Positions 50,186 through 59,801 are shown, numbered from the stretch's first letter. The stretch: 64,000 bases of DNA from Vreelandella maris (GCF_013371085.1 NZ_JABWCV010000015.1:50322-114321); one strand, 5' to 3'. Notes: a model not told the origin generated them from the sequence alone. Translations and numbers: made by a program.

Positions 50186-51766
50186 ATGAAGAACAATGAC
50201 GACCCAGTTCTGTCGCCTGGACAGGACAATACCCAGATAATGGGGTTGGATTTTCATAACCCCGTCTTTCCACTCTCCGCTCTCGCTATTTTGCTGTTTA
50301 TTCTTTACGCATTGGTCTACCCGGATGCGGCTAATACGCACCTGGGGCTTGCCAAAAACTGGTCGATTGAACACTTCGACTGGTTGTTCATGATTGCAGG
50401 CAATGTGTTTGTGGTGTTCTGCCTCGTACTGATCTGCTTGCCGCTAGGGCGGATTCGTCTGGGTGGCAAGGATGCAAAACCGGAATACACGCGCACCTCC
50501 TGGTTCGCCATGCTGTTTGCGGCAGGTATGGGAATCGGTTTGATGTTCTGGAGCGTGGCCGAGCCGGTGGCCTACTACACCGATTGGTACGGAACGCCTT
50601 TGAATGTTCCAGCGAGCACGCCGGAAGGCGCCAGCGCCGCCATGGGTGCGACCATGTTTCATTGGGGCCTCCACCCCTGGGCCATTTATGGGGTGGTAGC
50701 CCTCTCACTGGCCTTCTTCTCTTATAACAAGGGCTTGCCGCTTACACTTCGCTCCGCCTTCTACCCAATTCTGGGCGAACGAACCCGTGGCTGGGCAGGC
50801 CATATCATCGATATCCTTGCCGTGCTGGCTACTATCTTTGGTTTGGCTACCTCGCTTGGTTTTGGCGCTACCCAAGCAGCTAGCGGCCTCGCCTATCTGT
50901 TCGACATTCCCAACACCATCGGCACCCAGCTGGCAATTATCATTGTGGTTACGGTGCTCGCTCTGATCTCGGTATGGCGGGGGATCGACGGCGGCGTCAA
51001 GCTGTTCTCTAACATCAACATGATTATCGCGGCGGTGCTGCTAGTATTTGTGGTTGTAGCAGGGCCTACCCTAATGATCCTGACCGGCATTGGCACCACG
51101 GCGTTGGACTACGTGGGCCACCTTCTGCCGCTGTCAAACTGGGTTGGTCGCGATGACGACACCTGGTATCACGGCTGGACCATCTTCTACTGGGCGTGGT
51201 GGATCTCCTGGTCCCCGTTTGTCGGCATGTTCATCGCCCGCGTATCCCGGGGCCGTACAGTGCGTGAGTTTCTGATCGCGGTGCTGTTGGTGCCCACTCT
51301 GGTCACGCTGGTATGGATGAGTGCCTTTGGTGGTACGGCGCTTTACCAGGCTGCTAACGGCGTGGGCGAACTGGCCAACGGCATTGGCGATGTTTCACTT
51401 GCTATGTTCCACATGCTGGAACAGCTCCCCCTGACCAGCATCACCTCGACGCTGGCTATTATTCTAGTGCTGGTGTTCTTCATTACCTCCTCGGACTCCG
51501 GCTCGCTGGTCATCGACAGTATCACCGCCGGCGGCAAAACCGATGCCCCCAAGAGTCAGCGGGTTTTCTGGGCCACACTGGAAGGCGTGATTGCCGGTGT
51601 GTTGCTCTACGGCGGGGGAAGCACCGCCCTCAGCGCGTTACAGGCGGGCGCGGTGGCCACAGGGCTCCCCTTTACCGTGGTGCTTCTGGTGATGTGTTTC
51701 AGCCTTTACAAAGGGCTTCACAAAGAGTGGGGGGAACTCAACGCGGTACCAAAAACCGCTAGTTAA
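50186..51766 (+). CDS. BCCT-family betaine/choline/carnitine transporter
   Basis: A 526-residue inner-membrane transporter with 12 predicted helices. The glycine-rich stretch GMGIGLMFWSVAEP and the following VAYYTDW form the first unwound helix of BCCT carriers. The aromatic box region holds YHGWTIFYWAWWISWSPFVG. The start at 50186 (MKNNDDPV) has AAGGAACCCCA before it; an earlier ATG at 50069 is poorly supported. It lacks the long C-terminal osmosensory tail of BetT/BetP, fitting catabolic uptake. It lies between fdhA and the etf-dgc operon, so glycine betaine or dimethylglycine is the probable substrate. Confidence 0.92.
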   Translation: MKNNDDPVLSPGQDNTQIMGLDFHNPVFPLSALAILLFILYALVYPDAANTHLGLAKNWSIEHFDWLFMIAGNVFVVFCLVLICLPLGRIRLGGKDAKPEYTRTSWFAMLFAAGMGIGLMFWSVAEPVAYYTDWYGTPLNVPASTPEGASAAMGATMFHWGLHPWAIYGVVALSLAFFSYNKGLPLTLRSAFYPILGERTRGWAGHIIDILAVLATIFGLATSLGFGATQAASGLAYLFDIPNTIGTQLAIIIVVTVLALISVWRGIDGGVKLFSNINMIIAAVLLVFVVVAGPTLMILTGIGTTALDYVGHLLPLSNWVGRDDDTWYHGWTIFYWAWWISWSPFVGMFIARVSRGRTVREFLIAVLLVPTLVTLVWMSAFGGTALYQAANGVGELANGIGDVSLAMFHMLEQLPLTSITSTLAIILVLVFFITSSDSGSLVIDSITAGGKTDAPKSQRVFWATLEGVIAGVLLYGGGSTALSALQAGAVATGLPFTVVLLVMCFSLYKGLHKEWGELNAVPKTAS

Positions 51767-51775
51767 TACCCTTTC

Positions 51776-51808
51776 AACCGCCCGTCTACACGGCGGGCGG
51801 TTGTCTTC
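51776..51808 (+). terminator. Intrinsic terminator after BCCT gene
   Basis: AACCGCCCG, short loop, CGGGCGGTT then GTCTTCTT. It lies 10 bases beyond the BCCT stop. Confidence 0.8.
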
Positions 51809-51855
51809 TTGGTTATTCAGGCCTTGCTGGCCAATCGACAATAAAAAAGACGTGG

Positions 51856-51899
51856 ACCACCGTTCAAGCCCGCCACAAAAGGCGGGCTTGAACGGTGGT
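51856..51899 (-). terminator. Long perfect hairpin after etfB
   Basis: ACCACCGTTCAAGCCCGCC pairs perfectly over 19 bases with its complement, around the loop ACAAAA. Reading leftwards a T-run (TTTTTTAT) follows after a 7-base gap. It lies 25 bases beyond the etfB stop codon and ends the dgc-etf operon. Confidence 0.8.
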
Positions 51900-51923
51900 T
51901 AAAAGCCTGAAGAGCAAAAAGCT

Positions 51924-52766
51924 TTAACGCAGCACATCCTCTTCCTTGAGCAGCTTGTAAATCGCCTCGGCACCTTGCTCGGGGGTCACATCGGTGAGCA
52001 CTTGCCCGCCCTTGCCCTCAGACTTGGAGGCCGCCGCCTTGAAGCGATCCCTGGCCGACGCGGCTTTGACGATTTTTAGACGCTTTGGCCGTTTACGAGC
52101 GGGTGCCAAGTGCCACTGCGCCAGCTCGCTGTCGGCTTCAGGGCTAGTGGGCGTAATCTCAAAGGTGGCTCGACGCGCCGGACCGAAGGCGCTTTGACGC
52201 GCCGCTGGCGCCGCTTCATCCACACTAATAATGGCGGGCAGGCGCACTTTGAGGCGACGACGCTGGCCCCGTGGCAACGCCTGAAGCAGCGTTACCACGC
52301 CATTTTCCACCTTTTCTACCGACGCTAAACTATTAACCAATGGCCAGCCGAGATGTTCTGCCAACGCATAGGGCAAAAGCCCAGAGCCTTCACCGCGCTC
52401 TGCGCGGGCGCCGGTGATCACTAGCTGAGGAGAGGTTGCGGCCAGGTGTTTCGCCAGGGCCGGAATGGCATCGCTGCCCTCAGGCTGCTCGAGCAGGGTC
52501 ATGGACTCGAGCCCCATGCCGACTCCCGTGGCCATACCTAAGTAGCCGCGCAGAGCTGCTTCGCTGCTATCGTCCTGGGAACCCGCGTGGAGCATGCTGA
52601 TCCGGGTGCCCGGCAGCTCGGCTTCCATGGCCAGCGCAAGCTCCAGACCCCGGGCATCCTGCTCTGCGCGCCTCGCACGGCCGGTGGTAGGGTGACGGCC
52701 GATGGAGACCAGCACCGCCACGTCGATTCCCTGTTGTTGTTGCTTCTGGTGTAGATCAGGCTGCAT
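51924..52766 (-). CDS. etfB: Electron transfer flavoprotein beta subunit (dimethylglycine-specific)
   Basis: A 280-residue ETF beta-type chain. LLQALPRGQRRRLKVRLPAIISV is the family-typical strand near residue 165 (key residues VRLPAIISV), and GARAERGEGSGLLPYALAEHLGWP is the preceding block. The C-terminal tail is Lys/Arg-rich and longer than in housekeeping EtfB. It takes electrons from DgcAB with the alpha chain. Its start overlaps the etfA end by 11 bases. In Pseudomonas the equivalent gene is part of the dgc operon. Confidence 0.88.
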   Translation of the reverse strand: MQPDLHQKQQQQGIDVAVLVSIGRHPTTGRARRAEQDARGLELALAMEAELPGTRISMLHAGSQDDSSEAALRGYLGMATGVGMGLESMTLLEQPEGSDAIPALAKHLAATSPQLVITGARAERGEGSGLLPYALAEHLGWPLVNSLASVEKVENGVVTLLQALPRGQRRRLKVRLPAIISVDEAAPAARQSAFGPARRATFEITPTSPEADSELAQWHLAPARKRPKRLKIVKAASARDRFKAAASKSEGKGGQVLTDVTPEQGAEAIYKLLKEEDVLR

Positions 52767-54060
52767 CGCGCTGCCCTCCCCGCTGCTGTTCCACCATGGT
52801 CACTAACGCGGCCAGGATTTGCGTGCTGTCGCCAATCACCGCCAGATCAGCGCGCTTGATGATGTCACACCCCGGATCGAGATTGATTGCCACTACCTTG
52901 TCGCAGCGCTGAATGCCCTGGAGGTGCTGGATAGCGCCTGAAATACCCACCGCCATATATACCCGCGCGGTTACCCAGGTGCCAGTCGCGCCCACCTGAC
53001 GATCGCGGGCCATAAAGCCGTCATCCACTGCGACACGCGAGGCCCCTTCGGTAGCGCCGAGGACTTTCGCGGCGTGATGGAAGGCGCCCCATTCCTTGAC
53101 GCCGTTGCCGCCGGAGAGGATGAATTCGGCCTCAGCCAGCGCCACGCCAGCGGGGTCCACCGCCACCTGCCCCAGATCTTCAATGCGCGATAGAGTGGTG
53201 GGAATTGACGCTGCCAGGGTCAGTTGCTCGGCCGCATGCCGGGTCTCATCCACCGGTTCGGCGCACTCGGCCAGCGCCAGTGCAACCCGCGGCAGAGGGC
53301 GCTGGATATCCAGACTCCCAGCGCCGCCACGGGCCGTGCAGCGCCAACCCAAAGAGGCCTCATTATCTGCCTCCACCTGCCACACCCCCGTGGCAGCGCG
53401 TTCACCCAGGCGTAAAGCAAGCCGCCGCCCCAGATCGGCTCCGCCCAGGGGGGAGTCCGGCAATAGCCAGAAGCGCGGCATCATCTCCCGTTCAACGGCG
53501 CTTAAAGCCGCCAGACGCGCTTCAGGCGCAAACCCCGCGTAAAACTCATCATTAAGATGCACGACGCGATCAATCCCGGCGTCCCCCAGCGCCTGCTCCT
53601 TAAGCTCGCCGTCCCCCTCGCCCTTATGCTCACCAAACAGAATCGCCACCACGGCGCCGGGCTGGTCGGCGTCGGCATCCGCCACACGCCGGGCCAGCCC
53701 CAGCAGATCCTTATCATGAGCGGAGAGGCGCCCGCCGGTTAGGTCGGGCACCACGGCCACCAGGAAGGCGGGTTGATCAATCGTCACCGTTCGACGGCTA
53801 TCTTGCGCAACAGGCGTTGTCGCAGCCGACTGCCCGCCTTGCTGGAAGCCGCTACGGTCAATCCGTTTGACGTCATTGGGGCCGATAAAACCGATGGCAT
53901 GGGGGTTCTTGCGCACCACGCCGTGGGGGCCCAGCCATTCACTGACTGCTGCGCCGCCCCTGTTTACACCAAGGGCGGCAAGCACACTGGCGTGATCTGG
54001 ATGCAGGCGGTTACGGGCAATCCACTCACGACGTGGATCGCGGCGAATAATCTCACTCAT
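52756..54060 (-). CDS. etfA: Electron transfer flavoprotein alpha subunit with N-terminal extension
   Basis: A 434-residue ETF alpha chain. The FAD-binding C-terminal domain has GASRVAVDDGFM, RQVGATGTWVTARVY, GISGAIQHLQGI and AINLDPGCDIIKRAD. A basic extension of roughly 95 residues precedes the usual N-terminus (MSEIIRRDPRREWIARNRL), as in other dgc-linked EtfA proteins of about 400 residues. It overlaps dgcB by 4 bases. It probably passes electrons from dimethylglycine to the ETF:quinone oxidoreductase. Confidence 0.9.
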   Translation of the reverse strand: MSEIIRRDPRREWIARNRLHPDHASVLAALGVNRGGAAVSEWLGPHGVVRKNPHAIGFIGPNDVKRIDRSGFQQGGQSAATTPVAQDSRRTVTIDQPAFLVAVVPDLTGGRLSAHDKDLLGLARRVADADADQPGAVVAILFGEHKGEGDGELKEQALGDAGIDRVVHLNDEFYAGFAPEARLAALSAVEREMMPRFWLLPDSPLGGADLGRRLALRLGERAATGVWQVEADNEASLGWRCTARGGAGSLDIQRPLPRVALALAECAEPVDETRHAAEQLTLAASIPTTLSRIEDLGQVAVDPAGVALAEAEFILSGGNGVKEWGAFHHAAKVLGATEGASRVAVDDGFMARDRQVGATGTWVTARVYMAVGISGAIQHLQGIQRCDKVVAINLDPGCDIIKRADLAVIGDSTQILAALVTMVEQQRGGQRDAA

Positions 54061-56063
54061 ACGATCACCTCTTCAGCCATCGTCGTTGCAGTAGGCCGTC
54101 GGGACGTATCGGCGGCGGGAGACTCGACCAGGGCATCGGCCACCAGCTCCGCGATATCGCGTACTTCAGCGCTGGCATCCACCACGCCTTCCAGCATGGC
54201 GGTGCACTGCGGGCAGCCCACTGCAACCACCTCGGCACCACTCTCTTTGACGTCGTTCATGCGCATATCGGGAATCCGCCGCTCACCGGGAATATCGGTA
54301 ATCGGTGCCCCGCCACCGCCGCCGCAGCAACGCGAGCGGAAACCAGAGCGTTCCATCTCCTTGACCTCGATGCCCAGTGCCTTAAGCACGTTGCGAGGTG
54401 CCTCGTACTCACCGTTATAGCGCCCCAGGTAACACGGGTCGTGATAGGTAACACGACCGCCTTTCCAAGGGGTAAAGGTCAACCGACCGGCATCAAACAG
54501 CTCGGCGATAAAGGTGCTGTGGTGGCGTACATCATAAACACCACCCAGTTCGCCATACTCATTGCCCAGCACATGAAAGCTGTGGGGGTCGCAGGTAACA
54601 ATCTGCAGGAAGCGATACTTGGCCAGAGTGGCAATATTGCGCTTCGCCAGGGATTGAAACGTCGCCTCATCGCCTAGTCGCCGGGCCACGTCGCCGCTAT
54701 CGCGTTCCTCAGTACCCAACACCGCGAAGTCTACCTCGGCGGCGCGCAATACTTTGACCAGGGCGCGCAGGGTTCGCTGGTTGCGCATATCAAAGGCGCC
54801 ATCACCCAGCCATAGCAGCACGTCGACCTGTTTGAGAACGGCCATGAGCGGCAGGTTAAGATCCGCCGCCCAGTTGAGCCGCGAGCTAGGATCGAAACCG
54901 CCGGGATTGTCGGTGGCGATCAGGTTATCGAGCACCTCGGCGCCTTTATTGGGCGTTTTACCGCGCTCAAGCGTCAGGTGGCGGCGCATATCGACAATCG
55001 CATCCACGTGCTCAATCATCATCGGGCACTCTTCGACACAGGCGCGGCAGGTCGTACACGACCATAGGGTATCGGCGTCGACCAGGGCCTTCCCCTCTTT
55101 CATCACAACAGGCGCCACAATCGGCGCATGGGGAGCGCCTGCGTGTTCACCTACCGGCTTACCAGGGTAGGGGGAGCCAGCATAGGCAGCATCGCTGCCT
55201 CCTGCCATGCCCACCACCATGTCCTGAATCAGCTTCTTAGGGTTGAGCGGCTGACCGGCGGCAAAGGCCGGACACACCGCCTCGCAGCGGCCGCACTGTA
55301 CGCAGGCATCGAAGCCCAGCAGTTGGTTCCAGGTAAAGTCGGCGGGCTTTTCCACGCCCAGAGGCGCCGCTTCATCCTCCAGGTTTAACGCCTTGAGACC
55401 TGTTGAGCGGCCGACGCCCCCTTTTTTCGTGGAGAAGCGCTCGGCGCGTCGGTGGAAGGCCAGATGCAGGGCGCCGGCGAAGGCATGCTTCATGGGGCCG
55501 CCCCAAGTCATGCCGAAAAACATTTCACCCAGCCCCCAGGCTACGACGCCCGCTAATACCAGCGCCAGCAACCAACTACCGCCACCTTCAAGTAAACCTT
55601 CGGGCAGCAAACCTACTGTGGGCAGCGTGATCAGGAAGACGCCTATCGAAAACGCCATCAAACTCTTGGGCAGGCGCATCCAGGGCCCCTTGGAGAGCCG
55701 CTTTGGTGGGTTAATGCGTCGGCGAGCGACAAACAGGCTACCGACGAACATCGAAGCGCTGGCCAGTAGCAGCAATCCGCCTAGCAATGGGTTGGCGATA
55801 CCCAGGCCGTGTACCAGAATCATCAGCACGGCGGCAGCTACGAAGCCACCGGCGGTAGCCACGTGGGTGTTGGAGATCATTTTGTCACGCCCTATCACAT
55901 GGTGAAGATCCACCAGGTAACGGCGCGGCAGAGCCGCCAGCCCCTTGAAAAGATTGACCGGCGAGGGGCGACCCTGACGCCACAGGCGGATACGGCGCAC
56001 GGCGCCGATCGCCGCCAGGGCCAGGGCGGTGAAGATTAATATCGGCAAGAGCGTTTCGAGCAT
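54057..56063 (-). CDS. dgcB: Dimethylglycine demethylase iron-sulfur subunit DgcB
   Basis: A 668-residue membrane-associated (Fe-S) oxidoreductase. Several hydrophobic helices occupy about 1-230. Two 4Fe-4S clusters follow (ACVQCGRCEAVCP and SCTTCRACVEECP). The C-terminal CCG-type domains hold HDPCYLGRYN, SRCCGGGGG and VGCPQC. It relays electrons from DgcA towards the ETF. The start at 56063 (MLETLLPI) follows GGAGGGAGGCACC; the reading from 56087 would overlap dgcA. Neighbours on both sides are in the same operon. Confidence 0.92.
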   Translation of the reverse strand: MLETLLPILIFTALALAAIGAVRRIRLWRQGRPSPVNLFKGLAALPRRYLVDLHHVIGRDKMISNTHVATAGGFVAAAVLMILVHGLGIANPLLGGLLLLASASMFVGSLFVARRRINPPKRLSKGPWMRLPKSLMAFSIGVFLITLPTVGLLPEGLLEGGGSWLLALVLAGVVAWGLGEMFFGMTWGGPMKHAFAGALHLAFHRRAERFSTKKGGVGRSTGLKALNLEDEAAPLGVEKPADFTWNQLLGFDACVQCGRCEAVCPAFAAGQPLNPKKLIQDMVVGMAGGSDAAYAGSPYPGKPVGEHAGAPHAPIVAPVVMKEGKALVDADTLWSCTTCRACVEECPMMIEHVDAIVDMRRHLTLERGKTPNKGAEVLDNLIATDNPGGFDPSSRLNWAADLNLPLMAVLKQVDVLLWLGDGAFDMRNQRTLRALVKVLRAAEVDFAVLGTEERDSGDVARRLGDEATFQSLAKRNIATLAKYRFLQIVTCDPHSFHVLGNEYGELGGVYDVRHHSTFIAELFDAGRLTFTPWKGGRVTYHDPCYLGRYNGEYEAPRNVLKALGIEVKEMERSGFRSRCCGGGGGAPITDIPGERRIPDMRMNDVKESGAEVVAVGCPQCTAMLEGVVDASAEVRDIAELVADALVESPAADTSRRPTATTMAEEVIV

Positions 56064-56083
56064 GGTGCCTCCCTCCTTAGCCG

Positions 56084-58168
56084 TCAAAAGTCTTTGCAGA
56101 TTCGCAGGGCGTCGTAGATGGCCGCATGGGTGTTACGCGGTGCCGTGCAGTCGCCCAGGCGGAACAGCAGGAAGCCCTCCCCCTCTTCGCCGCTCTCATC
56201 AACCAGGCAGGGTTGCGGCTGAATAGCGTAAAGCGCTTCCAGATCCACCTGCCCTTTGTTGCGGGACTGCTCTTTGAGGGCGTAGTAGAGCGCCTCATCG
56301 GGGCGCACGCCGTTCTCAACGACCACCTGATCGACCACACGCTCTTCCAGGGCACCGGTGTACTCATTTTCAAGCACCGCCACCAAGCCGTCGCCCTCGC
56401 GGTAAACCTTATGCAGCATCAGATCGGAGGTCATGATCACCTCTTTCTCGTAGAGGCTGCGGTAATAGGTGGGGAAGGTGGTGCCACCCACCGCCGCACC
56501 GGGTTTGATATCGTCGGTGACGATTTCCACCTTGGCGCCTTTGTCGGCGAGAAAATCTGCTGCAGAGACGCCGGAGAACTCACAGATGGCGTCATAAATC
56601 AGCACGTTTTTACCTGGCGCCACTTTGCCTGAGAGAATATCCCAAGTGCTGACTACCAAGCTCTCTTCGGCATTCTCCGAATAGCCCCACTCTGGGTGCT
56701 GGCTAAGGAAGGGCTGGCCGCCGGTGGCTAGCACGACGATATCCGGACGCAGGTCGAGCAGCGTCGCCTCATCGGCGCGGGTGCCCAGTCGCAGGTCGAC
56801 TTTAAGACGCGCCAGCTCCAGCTGGAACCAGCGAGTGATACCGGCGATCTGGTCACGCTGAGGTGCCTGGGCGGCAATCGTGATCTGCCCGCCCAAGGCG
56901 TCAGCGGCCTCAAACAGAGTGACATCGTGACCGCGTTCAGCGGCGACGCGCGCCGCCTCCATGCCGCCGGGGCCACCGCCCACCACGACGATTTTGCGCT
57001 TGGCGCCCTCGGTTTTCTCAATGATGTGGGGCAGACCCATGTACTCCCGGGACGTGGCGGCGTTTTGGATACACAGCACATCAAGGCCCTGGTACTGGCG
57101 GTCGATGCAGTAGTTAGCGCCCACGCACTGCTTGATCTGATCGATCTGGCCCATCTTGATCTTGGCGATCAGGTGAGGGTCGGCAATATGTGCCCGGGTC
57201 ATGCCCACCAGGTCTACGTAGCCGCCTTTGAGGATACGCTGGGCCTGATTGGGGTCTTTAATGTTCTGGGCGTGGATCACCGGGACGTTCACCACTTCCT
57301 TGATCCCCGCCGCCAGGTGTAAAAAAGGCTCCGGCGGGTAGGACATATTAGGGATGACGTTGGCTAGGGTATTGTGAGTATCGCAGCCAGAGCCGATGAC
57401 GCCGAAGAAGTCCACTATGCCGGTAGCATCGTAGTAAGCGGCGATCTGTTTCATGTCGTCGTGGGAGAGACCGTCCGGATGGAACTCGTCGCCGCAGATA
57501 CGCATGCCGACGCAGAAGTCATCCCCCACTTCGGCACGCACCGCCTTAAGCACTTCCATGCCGAAGCGCATACGGTTCTCGAAGCTGCCGCCCCACTCGT
57601 CCTCGCGTTTATTAACCCGCGGGCTCCAGAACTGATCGATCAGATGCTGGTGTACCGCGGAAAGCTCAACGCCGTCGAGCCCGCCTTCCTTTGCCCGGCG
57701 CGCGGCCTGCGCAAAGTCGCCGACGATCCGCCAGATATCCTCTTCCTCGATGGTCTTGCAGGTAGAACGGTGCACCGGCTCGCGGATACCAGAGGGCGAT
57801 AGCAGCGTCGACCAGTCAAAACCGTCCCAACGGGAACGACGCCCCATGTGGGTAATCTGGATCATGATCTTGCCGCCATGCTTGTGCACGGCATCGGCTA
57901 GGTTCTGAAAGTGAGGAATGATGCGGTCGGTGGAAAGATTCACCGAACTCCACCAGCCCTGGGGGCTATCGATGGATACCACTGATGAGCCACCGCAGAT
58001 ACAAAGACCGCAGCCGCCCTTGGCCTTCTCTTCGTAGTACCTGACGTAGCGTTCCGTCGTCATGCCGCCGTCGGTGGCATGCACCTCGGCGTGCGCGGTA
58101 CTCACTACGCGGTTGCGGATAGTCAGCTTGCCGATCTCGATCGGCTCGAAGATTGCGTCAAATGCCAT
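56084..58168 (-). CDS. dgcA: Dimethylglycine demethylase subunit DgcA
   Basis: A 694-residue flavin/iron-sulfur protein of the trimethylamine dehydrogenase family, removing a methyl from dimethylglycine. The barrel domain has QITHMGRRSRWDGFDW and VGMTRAHIADPH. The cluster loop is CVGANYC then VLCIQNAATS, with the middle Cys of the usual CxxCxxC again Ala. The FAD/NAD-like domain is VVVGGGPGGMEAARVAAERG. It follows the DUF5943 gene by 23 bases and precedes dgcB. About the same length as Pseudomonas DgcA. Confidence 0.93.
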   Translation of the reverse strand: MAFDAIFEPIEIGKLTIRNRVVSTAHAEVHATDGGMTTERYVRYYEEKAKGGCGLCICGGSSVVSIDSPQGWWSSVNLSTDRIIPHFQNLADAVHKHGGKIMIQITHMGRRSRWDGFDWSTLLSPSGIREPVHRSTCKTIEEEDIWRIVGDFAQAARRAKEGGLDGVELSAVHQHLIDQFWSPRVNKREDEWGGSFENRMRFGMEVLKAVRAEVGDDFCVGMRICGDEFHPDGLSHDDMKQIAAYYDATGIVDFFGVIGSGCDTHNTLANVIPNMSYPPEPFLHLAAGIKEVVNVPVIHAQNIKDPNQAQRILKGGYVDLVGMTRAHIADPHLIAKIKMGQIDQIKQCVGANYCIDRQYQGLDVLCIQNAATSREYMGLPHIIEKTEGAKRKIVVVGGGPGGMEAARVAAERGHDVTLFEAADALGGQITIAAQAPQRDQIAGITRWFQLELARLKVDLRLGTRADEATLLDLRPDIVVLATGGQPFLSQHPEWGYSENAEESLVVSTWDILSGKVAPGKNVLIYDAICEFSGVSAADFLADKGAKVEIVTDDIKPGAAVGGTTFPTYYRSLYEKEVIMTSDLMLHKVYREGDGLVAVLENEYTGALEERVVDQVVVENGVRPDEALYYALKEQSRNKGQVDLEALYAIQPQPCLVDESGEEGEGFLLFRLGDCTAPRNTHAAIYDALRICKDF

Positions 58169-58191
58169 GATGTTCTCTCCTCGTAGCCGGG

Positions 58192-58737
58192 TTAGCGGGC
58201 GGCATCAGTCAGCGGCTTAACGACGAAGATGCCAACGTCGCAGCCAGGCTCGGCAGCGCTTTGGGTCTGCTCGGCGACGGTACGCAGGTCGCTGCCGCGC
58301 GCGGCGAGGATCTGGTCCATGGCGCCTGCGAACCAGCCGGTGAACATGTACTCCACCTTACGTCCCACCTTGCCTATCTGATAAACGAAGGCGCTGTGTT
58401 CGAGGCGCACCTGAGCGGTACCTGACTCAAGGTCAATCTGTTCAGTAATGAAAAGCCCCCAACCGCGCTGAGAGAGGCGCAGCATATAGTGCTCAAAGAC
58501 GGCCTCCCCGCTAATGCCGTGTAGTTCGGCCTCTTTTTCGCACCAGTGCCAGGCGCTTTTGTAGCCTGCGTGATAGAGGATCTCAGCGTACTTCTCGGCA
58601 CCCAGCGCCTCTTCGACGGCCACATGGTTGTTGATAAAGAAGTGTCGTGGCACATACAGCATGGGTAGGGCGTCGCTCGTCCAGACACCGGTTTCGCTAT
58701 CCACTTCGATGGGCAGTGCGGGGGCCAGTTTGGTCAC
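58192..58737 (-). CDS. DUF5943 / V4R-like protein of the dgc operon
   Basis: A 181-residue protein corresponding to the small conserved gene before dgcA in Pseudomonas (PA5397-type). It begins MTKLAPALPIEVDSETGVW and contains YVPRHFFINNHVAVEEALG and HCEK-like WHWCEKEAELHG. LRLSQRGWGLF and MFTGWFAGAMDQILA give it a 4-vinyl-reductase-like character. The fold suggests small-molecule binding. Its role in demethylation is unknown, but its constant position in the operon suggests involvement in DgcA function. Confidence 0.8.
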   Translation of the reverse strand: MTKLAPALPIEVDSETGVWTSDALPMLYVPRHFFINNHVAVEEALGAEKYAEILYHAGYKSAWHWCEKEAELHGISGEAVFEHYMLRLSQRGWGLFITEQIDLESGTAQVRLEHSAFVYQIGKVGRKVEYMFTGWFAGAMDQILAARGSDLRTVAEQTQSAAEPGCDVGIFVVKPLTDAAR

Positions 58738-58823
58738 GGTTGTATTCCTCGGATCGTTGTTATGTCAGGTTATCGACGGGGCTCCCGGCGCCCCTCACTT
58801 CGGAGACAGCCGCCTGCGCTTAG

Positions 58824-59801
58824 TCAGGCGCCCCATACATCCTTAAGCACACGCACCCAGTTCTCGCCCATGATCTTGCGCACCTGGGTCTCACTTAAGC
58901 CGCGCTTGAGGAGTGCCTCGGTGAGATTGGGGAACTCCCCAATGGTGCGAATTCCTTTAGGATTGATGATCTTGCCAAAGTCAGTGAGGCGGCGAGCGTA
59001 GCCCTTGTCATGGGTCAACCACTCAAAGAAGGCTTGATCGTGCCCTTGGGTGAAATCAGTACCAATCCCGATGGCGTCTTCACCCACGATGTTCATGACG
59101 TACTCGATAGCTTCACAGTAGTCTTCGATGGTTGAGTCAATGCCCTTTTTGAGGAACGGGGCGAACATAGTGACGCCAACAAAGCCGCCGTGGTCGGCAA
59201 TGAACTTGAGCTCTTGATCGGACTTATTGCGCGGATGCTCTTTGAGGCCGGAGGGCAAACAGTGGGAGTAGCAGACCGGCTTTTTGGACTCGAGGATGAC
59301 TTCCTCAGAGGTTTTGGCGCCGACATGAGAGAGGTCGCACATCATGCCAACACGGTTCATCTCAGCCACGATTTCGCGGCCAAAACCGGAGAGGCCGCCG
59401 TCGCGCTCGTAGCAGCCGGTACCCACCAGATTCTGGGTGTTGTAGCACATCTGCACGATGCCCACGCCCAGCTGCTTGAATATCTCGACATAGCCGATCT
59501 GGTCTTCAAAGGCGTGGGCATTCTGGAAGCCGAAGATGATGCCGGTCTTGCCCTCTTCTTTCGCGCGAGTGATGTCAGCGGTGGTGCGAACAGGGCGCAC
59601 CAGATCGCTACATTCAGCCATCAATTGATTGGAGGCGACAATGTTATCGACCGTGGCCTGAAACCCTTCCCACACCGAGACGGTGCAGTTGGCAGCGGTA
59701 AGGCCGCCGCGCCGCATGTCTTCAAGCAGCTCACGGTTCCATTTGGCGATGATCAGACCATCGATGACGATAGCGTCGTCGTGCAGTTCAGAGGGGGTCA
59801 T
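58824..59801 (-). CDS. Membrane dipeptidase (peptidase M19) of the dgc operon
   Basis: A 325-residue renal-dipeptidase-type zinc hydrolase. The N-terminal DAIVIDGLIIAKWN and the later VGMMCDLSHVGAKTSEEVI supply metal and substrate residues. YSHCLPSGLKEHPRNKSDQ and GIGTDFTQGHDQAFF complete the site. It matches the PA5396-type dipeptidase preceding the dgc genes in Pseudomonas. It is first in the leftward operon. The substrate is unknown; cleavage of betaine- or methylglycine-containing peptides is one possibility. Confidence 0.87.
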   Translation of the reverse strand: MTPSELHDDAIVIDGLIIAKWNRELLEDMRRGGLTAANCTVSVWEGFQATVDNIVASNQLMAECSDLVRPVRTTADITRAKEEGKTGIIFGFQNAHAFEDQIGYVEIFKQLGVGIVQMCYNTQNLVGTGCYERDGGLSGFGREIVAEMNRVGMMCDLSHVGAKTSEEVILESKKPVCYSHCLPSGLKEHPRNKSDQELKFIADHGGFVGVTMFAPFLKKGIDSTIEDYCEAIEYVMNIVGEDAIGIGTDFTQGHDQAFFEWLTHDKGYARRLTDFGKIINPKGIRTIGEFPNLTEALLKRGLSETQVRKIMGENWVRVLKDVWGA

